The notes: generated from the letters alone by a model not told the origin. Shown: positions 26,095-35,054, numbered from the stretch's first letter. The stretch: 64,000 bases of DNA from an uncultured Collinsella sp. (GCA_900541745.1 UQLA01000001.1:223405-287404), one strand, 5' to 3'. Program-made: numbers and translations.

Positions 26095-26946
26095 ATGCTT
26101 AATGGGTGCGCATATATATTGACGGTCGACGTGGGCAACACGTTCATTCGCTTTGGCCTGTTTGCAGAGGATTCGGCCGCGGCGCAGGAATGTCCGCTTG
26201 CGACGTGCGAGATCACCACGCCGTCGAGCATCACAGCAGACGAGGCGCGCATGCGTCTCGTGCAGGTCATGGGCGCGCTCGCCGCCGATGCGGGTGTGCC
26301 CGGGGTGCTCGTACCCGCCGCGGCTGTGCTGAGCTGCGTGGTCCCGGCGCTCGAGCGCCCGTGGAAGGCGGCGCTTTCCCGCACCTGCACGGGGCGCGTG
26401 CTCACGGTGGGGCCGGGACTTAAGACCGGCATGCCCGTACACTACGATGACCCGGCCGAGATCGGCCCCGACCGCATCGCCGATGCCGTGGCGGCCCGCG
26501 CCGTCTATGGCTCGCCGTGTATTGTGATCGACCTGGGCACGACGACCAATATCGAGGTCATCGACGCGCACGGTACCTTTGTCGGCGGCGTTATCGCGCC
26601 GGGGCTGGCGCTCGGCGCCCGCTCGCTTTCGGCGGCAGCAGCGCGCCTGCCTCAGGTCGAGCCCTCGGCGCCGACACACGTCATCGGCCGCAACACGCGC
26701 GAGGCCATGCGCTCGGGTGTGGTTCTGGGCGAGGTGGCGCGCATCGACGGCATGCTCGACATGGTGCTTGCCGAGATGCGTGCGACCAAGGCCGCGGGGG
26801 AGGGCGATGTGCCCATCGTCATTACCGGCGACGATGCCGAGGCGCTTGCGGCGCTGGTCGGCCATAGCCTGACGGTCGACGATGCGCTGACGCTGCGGGG
26901 TCTCGCCGAGCTCTACCACATCAACCAAAAGCCTCGCCGCGTGTAG
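26095..26946 (+). CDS. coaX: type III pantothenate kinase
   Basis: This 283-residue enzyme phosphorylates pantothenate in the first committed step of coenzyme A synthesis. The start at 26095 has AAAGGAG about ten bases upstream; an in-frame ATG at 26041 overlaps the repeat and is rejected. ASKHA-fold landmarks are LTVDVGNTFIRFGLF near 10 (phosphate 1), GPDRIADAVAA near 123, IVIDLGTTTNIEV near 142 and GGVIAPGLALGARSL near 166. The DLGTTTN motif differs slightly from the common DFGTAT but keeps the catalytic Asp. No birA gene is adjacent. It appears to be the first gene of a short plus-strand run. Confidence 0.9.
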   Translation: MLNGCAYILTVDVGNTFIRFGLFAEDSAAAQECPLATCEITTPSSITADEARMRLVQVMGALAADAGVPGVLVPAAAVLSCVVPALERPWKAALSRTCTGRVLTVGPGLKTGMPVHYDDPAEIGPDRIADAVAARAVYGSPCIVIDLGTTTNIEVIDAHGTFVGGVIAPGLALGARSLSAAAARLPQVEPSAPTHVIGRNTREAMRSGVVLGEVARIDGMLDMVLAEMRATKAAGEGDVPIVITGDDAEALAALVGHSLTVDDALTLRGLAELYHINQKPRRV

Positions 26947-27029
26947 CGATGGGGGCGGTGAGACAAAAACGTCTCCACCTTCCACCTGCTACAATGGGTC
27001 AAACTATTGTGATTTCGGAGGTGTCTGCC

Positions 27030-27554
27030 ATGTCGGACGATCTTCATCAAACCGCGTCGGGCAAGCGCCGCGACGTTATTAGCTGGGATGAGTTCTTTAT
27101 GAGCGTGGCCATCGCCGCGCAGCGCCGCAGCAAGGACCCCAACACGCAGGTGGGCGCGTGCATCGCCAACACCAACCACCGCATCCTTTCGGTGGGCTAC
27201 AACGGTACGCCCTCGGCGCTCAACGACGACTTTTTCCCGTGGGGAACGAGCGATGACCCGTTGCAGGACAAGCACAACTATGTGGTGCATGCCGAGGCAA
27301 ACGCCGTGCTCAACTACCGCGGCTCGCTCAAAGACCTTGAGGGTTCCACGGTCTACGTCACATTGTTCCCGTGCCACGACTGCGCCAAGATCCTGGCACA
27401 GGTGGGCGTGGGCGAGGTCGTCTACCTGGACAATAAGTATGCCGACACCGATGACGGCCGTATCAGCCGCCGCATTCTCGACTCCTGCGGCATCAGCTAC
27501 CGCCAGGTCATCGTCGATGTCCAGATTGGTACCGGGGGACAGGCTCAGCAGTAA
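27030..27554 (+). CDS. deoxycytidylate (dCMP) deaminase
   Basis: This 174-residue cytoplasmic zinc enzyme converts dCMP to dUMP, supplying thymidylate synthesis. The zinc and proton-shuttle motif HAEANAVLN and the second zinc motif PCHDCAK are both intact. SVGYNGTPSALNDDFF is the usual substrate-loop region. The start is chosen at 27030 because GGAGG is nine to thirteen bases upstream; the open frame begins earlier without a signal. Length matches the family. It is the second gene after coaX with an 83-base gap. Confidence 0.9.
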   Translation: MSDDLHQTASGKRRDVISWDEFFMSVAIAAQRRSKDPNTQVGACIANTNHRILSVGYNGTPSALNDDFFPWGTSDDPLQDKHNYVVHAEANAVLNYRGSLKDLEGSTVYVTLFPCHDCAKILAQVGVGEVVYLDNKYADTDDGRISRRILDSCGISYRQVIVDVQIGTGGQAQQ

Positions 27555-27583
27555 TATGCGTTGTCGCTATCTGACGACGAACG

Positions 27584-27617
27584 CAGCTCAAAGAGCCCCG
27601 TCCCAAATTGACTACTC
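27584..27617. repeat. single GGGACGG-core repeat (minus orientation)
   Basis: The reverse strand carries AGTAGTCAATTTGGGACGG and then GGCT, as in the arms at 25912-26036 and the copy at 62632. GCAGCT/AGTNGT-type arms are imperfect. It lies between dCMP deaminase and the NFU gene. Confidence 0.65.
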
Positions 27618-27725
27618 GTGAAAGTCGCGTCTGCGCGCATGGACGGCTCGTGAGCGGGTACATGGCTGTAGTAACATAGCTTCTGTCCGCGGGCGCGCCC
27701 GCGTTATTGTGAGAAAGGAGCCCCT

Positions 27726-28004
27726 GTGGCTGTTAACGAAGAGCTGCTTAAGAAGGTTCTTGAAGAGATTCGCCCCAACCTGCAGGCCGACGGCGGCGAT
27801 ATGGAGTATGTGGGCGTCGACGACGAGGGTGTCGTCAAGCTGGAACTGCAGGGCGCCTGCGCCGGCTGCCCCATGAGCTCGCTGACTCTTTCCATGGGTA
27901 TCGAGCGTATCCTGAAGGAGCATGTGCCCGGCGTTACCCGCGTTGAGCAGGTCAATGCTTCCGGCGAGGCCGACGACCTGTACGACGAGTACGCGCCGTT
28001 CTAA
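27726..28004 (+). CDS. NifU-like (NFU) iron-sulphur scaffold protein
   Basis: This 92-residue NFU-domain protein can carry and deliver a 4Fe-4S cluster. The start is GTG 27726 with AAAGGAG upstream. The domain runs LEEIRPNLQADGGDMEYVGV, then LQGACAGCPMSSLTL, with the CxxC cluster ligands near residues 43 and 46. A short acidic tail DDLYDEYAPF follows. In an anaerobe rich in Fe-S enzymes, such as the activase protein here, such a carrier is expected. It precedes lgt with a weak terminator-like hairpin between them. Confidence 0.9.
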   Translation: MAVNEELLKKVLEEIRPNLQADGGDMEYVGVDDEGVVKLELQGACAGCPMSSLTLSMGIERILKEHVPGVTRVEQVNASGEADDLYDEYAPF

Positions 28005-28053
28005 GATGCGAAAGCTGCGGACGACATGCTCCGCATAGACGTCACGCCCAAAT

Positions 28054-28086
28054 ATGCGGCTGCGAGCGCAAGGCCCGCGGCCGCAT
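28054..28086 (+). terminator. hairpin between the NFU gene and lgt
   Basis: ATGCGGC and GCCGCAT arms with a 19-base loop, followed by TTGTAT. A weak terminator candidate 50 bases after the NFU stop codon. Confidence 0.45.
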
Positions 28087-28113
28087 TTGTATGTAGGGAG
28101 CAGGGGGATCGAT

Positions 28114-28935
28114 ATGCTCAACGACCTCTACCATATGCTTGACCCCGTTGCGATCTCGGCGGGCCCCATCACGATCTACTGGTACGGTCTGGCCTATGTG
28201 GTCGGCGCCCTGCTCACGGCGGTCGTTATGTACCGCACGCAGCGTCGTTGGGGCTTCGACATCACGATCGATGACCTGACGAGCGTCGTGGTCGGCGCGG
28301 TCTTTGGCCTCATCATCGGCGCGCGCCTGTTCTACGTCGTCTTTTACGGCGATGGCTACTATTGGACCCACCCGCTCGAAATCTTTGCCACCAACGAGGG
28401 CGGCATGAGCTTCCACGGTGGCCTGGTGGGCGGCATCTTGGGCGGCATCATCGTGTGCCGCATGTACAAGCTTGATGCATGGACCGTCGCCGACCTTGCC
28501 GTGATCGGCGCCCCGCTGGCCCTGTGCCTGGGCCGTTGTGCCAATTTCGTCAACGGTGAGCTGTGGGGTAAGCCGACCGATCTGCCCTGGGGTGTGGTCT
28601 TTGGCGGCACCGCGGGCGATATGCCGCGTCATCCTTCCCAGCTCTACGAGGCATTCCTAGAGGGCGTCGTGCTCTTCTGTATTTTGCAGGTGCTCAGCCG
28701 CAAAAAGCCGCTGCTGCCCCAGGGTACGTTTATGGGCGTGTTCGTGATGGGGTACGGCATCGTCCGCTTTCTCGTTGAGTTCGTGCGCGTGCCCGATGCC
28801 CAGCTGGGTTATCTGCTGGGAGGCGTTATCACCATGGGTCAGCTGCTGAGTTTGCCGCTCGTGATCGCCGGCCTGGTGCTCATCATCTTCGCCCGACACC
28901 GCAATCGCCCCCAGCGCATCTACCTGGACGCCTAA
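28114..28935 (+). CDS. lgt: prolipoprotein diacylglyceryl transferase
   Basis: This 273-residue inner-membrane enzyme transfers diacylglycerol from phosphatidylglycerol to the lipobox cysteine of prolipoproteins, such as the ABC binding lipoprotein at 4486-5481. The start at 28114 has a GGGGG stretch eight bases upstream. About seven helices are visible, with LIIGARLFYV near 63, HGGLVGGILGG near 107, the signature region GRCANFVNGELWGKPTD near 145-160 and RHPSQLYEAFLEG near 178. Length is normal. It ends six bases before a GGGGACAGG palindrome. Confidence 0.93.
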   Translation: MLNDLYHMLDPVAISAGPITIYWYGLAYVVGALLTAVVMYRTQRRWGFDITIDDLTSVVVGAVFGLIIGARLFYVVFYGDGYYWTHPLEIFATNEGGMSFHGGLVGGILGGIIVCRMYKLDAWTVADLAVIGAPLALCLGRCANFVNGELWGKPTDLPWGVVFGGTAGDMPRHPSQLYEAFLEGVVLFCILQVLSRKKPLLPQGTFMGVFVMGYGIVRFLVEFVRVPDAQLGYLLGGVITMGQLLSLPLVIAGLVLIIFARHRNRPQRIYLDA

Positions 28936-28940
28936 CCAAA

Positions 28941-28975
28941 ACCACCACAAAGGGGACAGGCACCTTTGTGGTGGT
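28941..28975. repeat. palindrome, GGGGACAGG core (third copy of the 5724 type)
   Basis: ACCACCACAAAGG (28941-28953) pairs with 28963-28975. Sequence is the same type as 5724-5760. It begins just after lgt and could act as its transcript end. Confidence 0.85.
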
Positions 28976-29015
28976 CTTGCCGAGTTTGATAGGTTTCTAG
29001 AAAGGCTTTCGGACT

Positions 29016-31199
29016 GTGAAGGATCCCGACCTCTCCACAACGGCTGCGCGCGACGCTGCCCGCATCGTCTGGTTTAAGCGCTACCCCGCCAAGCAGACCC
29101 TCATCGCATTTTTGCTCGCGCTGTTGGCGACCACGGCGTTTTCCATCGATCCCGCCCCGGTGTCGAGCAACGCAGTCTTGGCGATTGACCCTAAAGCCTC
29201 GGGCATGCTGTACGTGTGCTACGAGGTGCTCCTCTCGTTTGCCGGCCATACCGACGCGGTCATGCTGCTTGCGCTTGCCTGCCTGCTCACCCTGCCGTTT
29301 CGCTACGTATTCTTTGGCCGCGGCGACGCTTGGCGTCCCTCGGTGATCCTTCCGTCGCTGTTCTTTGCCGTCTGCATGGTGTTTGGCCGCAGCTACGACC
29401 TCACCGATTCGGCCGAGATCGTGCTCGGCGACAAGGCCCGCATCATCTGCGCCTGGATAGGCGGTGCGGGCTGGATGCTCTTGGCGGTCGTTGCCTTCTA
29501 CCTCGCCTTTGAGTGTCTAGATTGGCTGAGCACGCGCCGCATTCCGTTTTCCGAAGCGCACTTTGGCCGCGTATGGCGTGTGGCTCACGCCGTGCTCTCG
29601 GTCCATCCCTTTGCCGGGCCCTTCCTGGTTCTTATGATCGCCTGGGCGCCCACGCTCATCGCTTCGCTACCTGGCCTTTTTATGGGAGATACGGGTGCGC
29701 AGATTCGCCAGTGGTTCAACTACCCCAACGGCACGAGTGACTACCTGCGTCTGCTCAATCCCAATGTGTTGCTCAACGGACATCACCCCGTGGTGCACAC
29801 GGCTATCATCGGTTCGTGCGTCCAGCTGGGGCTTTCACTGTTCAACAGCGCCAACGCGGGTCTTGCCATCTACACCTGCGCTCAGTTCGTTATTACGTCC
29901 GCCTGCATGGCCTATTCCATCTCGTCGCTGCGCAAGCTGGGCGTGAGCCTGCCGGTCCGCGGCGTGATCTTGCTGTTCTTTGTGTTTATGCCCATGTTCT
30001 CCAACTATGCGGCTCTGCTTACCAAAGATGTGCTGTTTGCCGACGCGTTTTTGGTGCTGTTGGTGCAGACCGTGAAGCTCGTGGCCTGCGGCCTGCCCCG
30101 TCGCGATGCCAATGCCGAGCGTGCGGGCGAACAGAGGCCCGTGCTCTTTGCGCGCCATGACTGGCTGCTGCTCGCTCTGGGCGCCATGGGTTCCACGTTT
30201 CTGCGTAACGGCGGCCTGGTGTTTCCCCTGGCGGCATGCGTAATCGCGGCGGCGTTTTGCGCATGGGACGCGCATGTGGCTCATCGTGCAGCCAGGCAGA
30301 CTGGTGCTGCGCCTTCGGGCGCCACGCCGCGCTTCCGCTGGGTCGGCGTCCTCGCGGTGCTCGCGCTCTGCCTTGCCTCCAACATGTACTTCACCAAGGT
30401 CTTTATGCCGGCGCATGACATCACGCCTGGTTCCAAGCGCGAAATCCTCTCGATTCCGTTCCAGCAGACGGCTCGTTTCGTCCAAAAGCACGACGGCCTC
30501 AACTCGGGTGTCAACCCCACGGTTAAGGAGGACGGCACCATCGTGGAGGCTCCTTGCGACGGCTTGGTGACCGACGAAGAGCGTGCCGTGATCGACCGCG
30601 TGCTCAAGTACGAGAACCTGGGCCGCCGTTACAACCCGGATAAGTCGGACGCCGTTAAAAATTGCTTTAACGAGTATGCCTCGCAGGAGGACATCAAGGC
30701 CTATTTTGAGGTGTGGGCCCAGATGTTCAAAAAGGATCCCGAGTGTTATATCTCGGCGCTCATCAATAACTACTACGGCTACTTTTACCCGAGTGCCCGC
30801 GATGCGTGGGTCTACAGCACGGCGCGCAGTGCCGAGATCATGGCGAAGCCCGATAACCTCAAGTACTTTGACTTCCATCCGGTCGATAGCAAGGTTGTGC
30901 GCTGGTGCGACCACCTGATCAACCTGTATCGCGTGGCAGTACAGCGCATCCCGTTTATCTCGCTCGCCATGAGCTCGGCCACCTATGTGTGGATCATGAT
31001 CGCCGTGGTGGTCTATCTGCTACGTCGTCATTCGTGGCGCGGGCTGGCCATTTGGGTGCCGCTGCTGGGCGTGCTCGCCGTGTGCCTGATCGGTCCCTGC
31101 AACGGCTCGACCTACATGCGCTATCTGTATCCGGTCATCGCCTGCATGCCCTTTGCCATCGGCGCCACCATCACCCGCAGCGATCTCCGCTGGTCCTAA
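29016..31199 (+). CDS. DUF6020-like polytopic membrane protein
   Basis: This 727-residue membrane protein starts at GTG 29016, with AAAGG upstream. About 12 hydrophobic helices are visible, arranged like glycosyltransferase-C or polymer-exporting membrane proteins. The segment MGDTGAQIRQWFNYPNG, then LNPNVLLNGHHPVVHTAIIG resembles the DUF6020 family, whose conserved DxxxQ and NxHHP-type residues face outside. A large extracellular loop (about 460-620) contains aromatic and charged residues before three final helices. The likely role is transfer of a lipid-linked sugar or similar envelope modification; this is inference from topology. The gene stands alone between two palindromes. Confidence 0.7.
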   Translation: MKDPDLSTTAARDAARIVWFKRYPAKQTLIAFLLALLATTAFSIDPAPVSSNAVLAIDPKASGMLYVCYEVLLSFAGHTDAVMLLALACLLTLPFRYVFFGRGDAWRPSVILPSLFFAVCMVFGRSYDLTDSAEIVLGDKARIICAWIGGAGWMLLAVVAFYLAFECLDWLSTRRIPFSEAHFGRVWRVAHAVLSVHPFAGPFLVLMIAWAPTLIASLPGLFMGDTGAQIRQWFNYPNGTSDYLRLLNPNVLLNGHHPVVHTAIIGSCVQLGLSLFNSANAGLAIYTCAQFVITSACMAYSISSLRKLGVSLPVRGVILLFFVFMPMFSNYAALLTKDVLFADAFLVLLVQTVKLVACGLPRRDANAERAGEQRPVLFARHDWLLLALGAMGSTFLRNGGLVFPLAACVIAAAFCAWDAHVAHRAARQTGAAPSGATPRFRWVGVLAVLALCLASNMYFTKVFMPAHDITPGSKREILSIPFQQTARFVQKHDGLNSGVNPTVKEDGTIVEAPCDGLVTDEERAVIDRVLKYENLGRRYNPDKSDAVKNCFNEYASQEDIKAYFEVWAQMFKKDPECYISALINNYYGYFYPSARDAWVYSTARSAEIMAKPDNLKYFDFHPVDSKVVRWCDHLINLYRVAVQRIPFISLAMSSATYVWIMIAVVVYLLRRHSWRGLAIWVPLLGVLAVCLIGPCNGSTYMRYLYPVIACMPFAIGATITRSDLRWS

Positions 31200-31235
31200 T
31201 TTGGTGCAAAGGGGACAGGTTACTTTGCGCCAAAG
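31200..31235. repeat. palindrome, GGGGACAGG core
   Basis: TTTGG-GCAAAG and CTTTGC-CCAAA arms (one mismatch) flank GGGGACAGG immediately after the DUF6020-like gene. Same core as the other dispersed palindromes but different arms. Confidence 0.7.
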
Positions 31236-31364
31236 GGTGGCATCATCACGACGCCTTCATTTTTGGGTTTATCTCGCAGGCCAGTAGGTATATCATAACG
31301 ACGTTTGTTTATATTGCCCGAGCATCTGCGCTGGGCTTTAGGTCGAAACCGATAGGAGACACGT

Positions 31365-32171
31365 ATGTCCGGACACTCTAAGTGGGCCACAACCAAGCAT
31401 CGTAAGGGCGCGCAGGACGCCAAGCGTTCCGCCCTCTTCTCCAAGCTGAGCCGCAACATCACCGTTGCTGCCCGTCTCGGCGGTGACCCGCTGCCCGAGA
31501 ACAACGCCAGCCTCGCCGCTGCCGTTGCTAAGGCCAAGGCTCAGTCCATGCCCAAGGACAAGATCAAGTCCGCTATCGACAAGGCCTTCGGTTCGGGTGC
31601 CGATGCCGCCGTCTACGAGAACATCGTGTACGAGGGCTACGGTCCCGCCGGTGTCGCCGTCTACGTTGACTGCCTGACCGACAACCGCAACCGCACCGCC
31701 GCTGATGTCCGTTCCGCCTTCTCCCACGCTGGTGGTAACCTGGGCACCTCGGGCTCCGTCGCCTTCCAGTTTGAGCGCAAGGGCCAGATCGTCGTCGCCA
31801 AGGAGATCCTGGACGAGAACGCCAAGAAGGAGACCATGATCGTCAACGGTCCTGCCGGTGACGAGGATGAGTTCATGATGGCCATCGCCGAGGCCGGTGG
31901 CGAGGACTACGAGGACGCCGGCGAGGAGTGGATCGTCTGGACCGCTGCTAACGACGTCATGGCTGTCTCCAAGGCGCTCGAGGAGCAGGGCGTCCAGGTC
32001 AAGGGCTCCGAGACCACTATGGTCCCGACCACCCCGACCGAGGTCTCCGGTACCGACGCCAAGAAGGTCCAGCGTCTTATCGACCGTCTCGAGGAGCTCG
32101 ACGACGTCCAGGACGTCTACAGCACCATGGACATGACCGACGAGGTCATCGCTGCCCTCGAGGAGGAGTAG
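31365..32171 (+). CDS. YebC/PmpR family regulator (TACO1-like)
   Basis: This 268-residue protein belongs to the YebC family, reported in different bacteria as a DNA-binding regulator and as a translation factor relieving ribosome stalling at proline runs. The N-terminus MSGHSKWATTKHRKGAQDAKR matches the family start (split: MSGHSKWATTKHRKG, AQDAKR). The segments FSKLSRNITVAAR, LAAAVAKAKAQSMPKDKI and YEGYGPAGVAVYVDCLTDN are conserved. It is about 20 residues longer than typical because of the acidic segment GEDYEDAGEE and an extended C-terminus. A terminator follows. It precedes the Asp23 cluster but is probably a separate transcript. Confidence 0.92.
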   Translation: MSGHSKWATTKHRKGAQDAKRSALFSKLSRNITVAARLGGDPLPENNASLAAAVAKAKAQSMPKDKIKSAIDKAFGSGADAAVYENIVYEGYGPAGVAVYVDCLTDNRNRTAADVRSAFSHAGGNLGTSGSVAFQFERKGQIVVAKEILDENAKKETMIVNGPAGDEDEFMMAIAEAGGEDYEDAGEEWIVWTAANDVMAVSKALEEQGVQVKGSETTMVPTTPTEVSGTDAKKVQRLIDRLEELDDVQDVYSTMDMTDEVIAALEEE

Positions 32172-32240
32172 CGCCCGCACGGGTTAAGCCGTGCATATCT
32201 GGGCATAATGAAGCGAGCATGCAAGCCTCGTGGAATAGAT

Positions 32241-32283
32241 GAGCCGGATCCGCGTGCGTATGGCACCGGACCCGGCTCTTTTA
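32241..32283 (+). terminator. intrinsic terminator of the yebC gene
   Basis: GAGCCGG-ATCCG pairs with CGG-ACCCGGCTC to form a strong stem followed by TTTTATAAT. It lies 70 bases after the yebC stop and upstream of the amaP-like start, which supports the later GTG start for that gene. Confidence 0.8.
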
Positions 32284-32336
32284 TAATGATGCGAACCGTT
32301 TTGCATTCTGTGGACCGAAACCTGAAGGGAGCGCGC

Positions 32337-32882
32337 GTGCGCGTACTCAAACGAGCCCTAGCGATCGTGTATCTTGCCGCCGCCATCGTGGCGCTGGGTA
32401 CGCTTGTCTGCCAGTTCTGGGGACCGTATACGTATCGCTTTATGCTGCTGTTGCGTGACACCATGCCTCGCGTCGTCGTTACGGTGTGCGCCGCTATCGT
32501 GGCGCTTGGCGTGCTCACCGGTTTTTTCCGCCTGATGTTCGCGCGTCGCGAGCCGTCCTGCGTGCATCCGGCGGGGGAGCGCAATATCGAGGTCACGCTC
32601 GCAGCGCTTTCCTCGTGCGCCCGTGCCGCGGCAGAGTGCGATGATCGCGTGATGGTTGAGCATATCGAGGCACGCGTTCAAGGCTCCGACGAGTCGCGCG
32701 TTCGTTTTAAGGTCGAGGCCATCGCGCTCGATGACAAGGACGTTGCCGCTCTTGCCACCTCGATGCAGCAGCGCATCGAGAAGGCCTGCGACACCATGCT
32801 CGGCACGCCGGGCACGACCGCGCGCGTCCGTTTTTTGCCGTCCAAGACTACCGTCCAGACCGTGGAGGTTTCCGGTGAGTGA
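32337..32882 (+). CDS. AmaP-like alkaline shock response membrane anchor
   Basis: I chose GTG 32337 (GAAGGGAG nine to fifteen bases upstream) over ATGs at 32208 or 32286, which lie before or inside the yebC terminator. The 181-residue product has two membrane helices (residues about 5-27 and 42-62) and a soluble C-terminal domain of about 110 residues, as in AmaP, which anchors Asp23 at the membrane in staphylococci. Segments ALAIVYLAAAIVALG and VVVTVCAAIVALGVLTG form the helices. The stop overlaps the next GTG by eight bases and the Asp23 gene follows, so the three are one operon for envelope homeostasis. Low sequence conservation makes the name tentative. Confidence 0.72.
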   Translation: MRVLKRALAIVYLAAAIVALGTLVCQFWGPYTYRFMLLLRDTMPRVVVTVCAAIVALGVLTGFFRLMFARREPSCVHPAGERNIEVTLAALSSCARAAAECDDRVMVEHIEARVQGSDESRVRFKVEAIALDDKDVAALATSMQQRIEKACDTMLGTPGTTARVRFLPSKTTVQTVEVSGE

Positions 32883-33252
32883 TACCAACCAAGACAAGAC
32901 CGCCCGCACGCCGCGCCTGACAATCGACCAGAACGCTATGCCGGCAGGCGAGTCCGCCGACACCAAGCCCGAGGCCGGCGAGCAGCACGACAGCGCCGCC
33001 AACGACTTTGACGAGGCCATGGGTCTCATCAAAGGTACGGGCGCTGCTATCTGGAGCTACGCCGTGCGCCATCCCAACACTACGCTCGGCGCCGTGGCAG
33101 GCTTTATTCTTGCCGTGCTGGTACTTACGTTGGGCCTGTGGGACACGCTCGTCATCGCATTCTTTGTGCTGATTGGCGCCGTGATCGGCCAGATTCGCGA
33201 CGGCGAGAACGGTATCGTCAACTTCTTCGGCCGTCTGTTTAGTGGCCGCTAA
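32875..33252 (+). CDS. DUF2273 small membrane protein
   Basis: GTG 32875 is preceded by GGAGG six bases upstream, and it overlaps the end of the amaP-like gene. The 125-residue protein has a charged N-terminal half of about 55 residues and two adjacent membrane helices in the C-terminal half, around HPNTTLGAVAGFILAV and TLVIAFFVLIGAVIGQIRDG, the DUF2273 pattern. DUF2273 genes usually lie next to asp23 and amaP, as here. It probably helps hold the Asp23 complex at the membrane. Its N-terminus is longer than the usual about 60-80-residue DUF2273 proteins. Confidence 0.85.
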   Translation: MSDTNQDKTARTPRLTIDQNAMPAGESADTKPEAGEQHDSAANDFDEAMGLIKGTGAAIWSYAVRHPNTTLGAVAGFILAVLVLTLGLWDTLVIAFFVLIGAVIGQIRDGENGIVNFFGRLFSGR

Positions 33253-33296
33253 TATGAATTCGACTGTCGCATCCGCGGCAGGCATAAGGAGGAACC

Positions 33297-33824
33297 ATGG
33301 CTTTTAACACGAAGGTCGATGTAGCCGATACCGAGCTCGAGGCGAATGAGGCCGTCGCCGCCGAGGCGGAGGACGTAACGCTCGAGGACGAGGCACTCGT
33401 CGAGGCCGAGTCCGATGCGGACGAGGATAACGAGGAGATGGATGAGGAGGCGGACGAGTCCGAGGACTCGCTGACCTATTCCAACGGCGTGATCGAGAAA
33501 ATCGTCGCCATGGCCACCCGCGAGGTGCCGCACGTCCTGGGCATGAAGGGCAACCTCATGCACTTTGTGCAGGAGCAGTTTGGTGCCGAGAACCTGACCA
33601 AGGGCGTGACGGTCGAGGTCACCGATGACAACCGCGTGGTCGTCAACATCTCGGTCATCATCGAGTACGGCGCCTATGCGCCTGCGATCTTTGACGACGT
33701 TAAGGCGCGCGTCACCGAGCGTCTGGCCGCGATGACCGGCCTTGAGGTGGCAGGCGTCAACCTGCGCATCGAGGATGTCATCACCCCCGAGGAGTACGAG
33801 CACCGCACCAGCCAGCACGAGTAA
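33297..33824 (+). CDS. Asp23/Gls24 family envelope stress response protein
   Basis: This 175-residue protein has an acidic, Glu/Asp-rich N-terminal 60 residues followed by an Asp23/Gls24 domain (about 62-165). Its conserved parts read NGVIEKIVAMATREVPHV, then GVTVEVTDDNRVVVNISVII, YGAYAPAIFDDVKARVTERL and GLEVAGVNLRIEDV. Asp23 is an abundant peripheral membrane protein linked to alkaline and cell-wall stress. AAGGAGG sits seven bases before the ATG. It ends the amaP-DUF2273-asp23 operon. The acidic head is longer than in staphylococcal Asp23. Confidence 0.92.
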   Translation: MAFNTKVDVADTELEANEAVAAEAEDVTLEDEALVEAESDADEDNEEMDEEADESEDSLTYSNGVIEKIVAMATREVPHVLGMKGNLMHFVQEQFGAENLTKGVTVEVTDDNRVVVNISVIIEYGAYAPAIFDDVKARVTERLAAMTGLEVAGVNLRIEDVITPEEYEHRTSQHE

Positions 33825-33875
33825 CCTACCAAATAGGGACAGGTTTGTTTCGATAGGTTTTACCTGCGAAAACGC
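33825..33875. repeat. dispersed palindromic repeat, GGGACAG core (wide type, copy 2)
   Basis: Same layout as 5598-5651 with CCTACCAAA and TTTCGATAGG arms and a tail ending GCGAAAACG. It begins at the Asp23 gene stop codon and leads directly into the terminator at 33877. Confidence 0.7.
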
Positions 33876-33876
33876 T

Positions 33877-33920
33877 AAACGGTCGACCGCGCAAGCAAAA
33901 GTGCGGTCGACCGTTTTCTA
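33877..33920 (+). terminator. intrinsic terminator of the Asp23 operon
   Basis: A perfect 14-bp stem from AAACGGTCGACCGC to GCGGTCGACCGTTT with a 12-base loop, ending in TTTTCTA. Confidence 0.9.
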
Positions 33921-34031
33921 TATGCCCCCGATGCAGGCATACCGCTCGTCTAACTAAGGGTTGCAATCTTCGCGTTCCGCGTTACCCTAATGGGCACATT
34001 GTTTCCAAATTGTTAACGAAGGGTTGCCGTA

Positions 34032-35054
34032 ATGGCCGACGAACACGAGACCGAAAGCAAGGCATGGGCGATTGAAGCCGCTGCGGCAGAGGCGGCGTCG
34101 CGTGCCGCCGAGGAGATGCATCGTCCTCCGGTGGTGCCGATGGAGCGCGTTGTCGGTCGCGAGGATATCGAACGTGGCGAGCGCGCCGGCCGCAAGCGCA
34201 GCCAGGAGCCAGGCTTTCCGCGCTTTTTTGCCGAGCTCAATCTGGGCCTGGTCCTCACGGCGTTCGCTATCGTGGCCTTTAAAACCCCCAATCACTTTGC
34301 CTTCGGCGGCACCTCGGGCGTGTCGGTCATTCTTTCCACGCTGTTCCCGACTCTGCCCGTCGGCGTCTTTATGTGGATTATCAACGCGGCCCTGGTCATC
34401 CTGGGTTTTATCTTTTTGGAGCGCAAGGCAATCCTTTGGAGCGTCTTTGCCTCGTTTGCGCTTTCGGCCTACGTCTCGCTGTTTGAGCTCTTCATTCCGA
34501 CGGATGTTTCGATGACGGGCGATATGTGGCTCGACCTGTGTTTTGCCGTCATCTTGCCGGCGCTGGGCAGTGCCATTGTCTTTGACATTGGCGCCTCGAC
34601 GGGCGGCACCGACATCCTTGCCATGATTCTCAAACGCCGCACGACGCTTGAGATCGGCCGCGCCCTGTTGCTGGTCGATATCGGCATCGTGACCATCGCG
34701 GCTTTCCTGTATGGCCCGCGCGTCGGCCTGTACTGCGTGCTCGGTCTGTTTGCCAAGACGCTTGTGGTCGACAAGGCTATCGAGAGCATTCACCTTCGTA
34801 AGGTCTGCACGATCATTTGCTCCGAGCCCCTTAAGGTCGAGGAGTTTATCGTCAAGCATCTCAACCGCACGGCAACGATCAGCCGTGGCTACGGTGCCTT
34901 CTCGGGCAAGTGCGTCACGGTGATCATGAGCGTGCTGAGCCGTCGCGAGGCAGTGCAACTGCGCCGCTATACCCGCGAGATTGACCCTGGCGCCTTCATC
35001 ACCATCGTCGATAGCTCCGAAATCGTCGGCAAGGGCTTCCGCGGCACGAACTAG
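34032..35054 (+). CDS. YitT family membrane protein with DUF2179 domain
   Basis: This 340-residue protein has an N-terminal soluble Ala/Glu/Arg-rich segment (1-65), five or six membrane helices (about 70-265) with the YitT motifs FAFGGTSGVSVIL, FDIGASTGGTDILA and LVVDKAIESI, and a C-terminal DUF2179 domain (about 265-335; VEEFIVKHLNRTATI, YGAFSGKCVTVIM). The function of YitT proteins is not settled; DUF2179 is a small ligand-binding-type domain. AAGGG lies about ten bases before the ATG. The soluble N-terminal extension is longer than in Bacillus members. Confidence 0.88.
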   Translation: MADEHETESKAWAIEAAAAEAASRAAEEMHRPPVVPMERVVGREDIERGERAGRKRSQEPGFPRFFAELNLGLVLTAFAIVAFKTPNHFAFGGTSGVSVILSTLFPTLPVGVFMWIINAALVILGFIFLERKAILWSVFASFALSAYVSLFELFIPTDVSMTGDMWLDLCFAVILPALGSAIVFDIGASTGGTDILAMILKRRTTLEIGRALLLVDIGIVTIAAFLYGPRVGLYCVLGLFAKTLVVDKAIESIHLRKVCTIICSEPLKVEEFIVKHLNRTATISRGYGAFSGKCVTVIMSVLSRREAVQLRRYTREIDPGAFITIVDSSEIVGKGFRGTN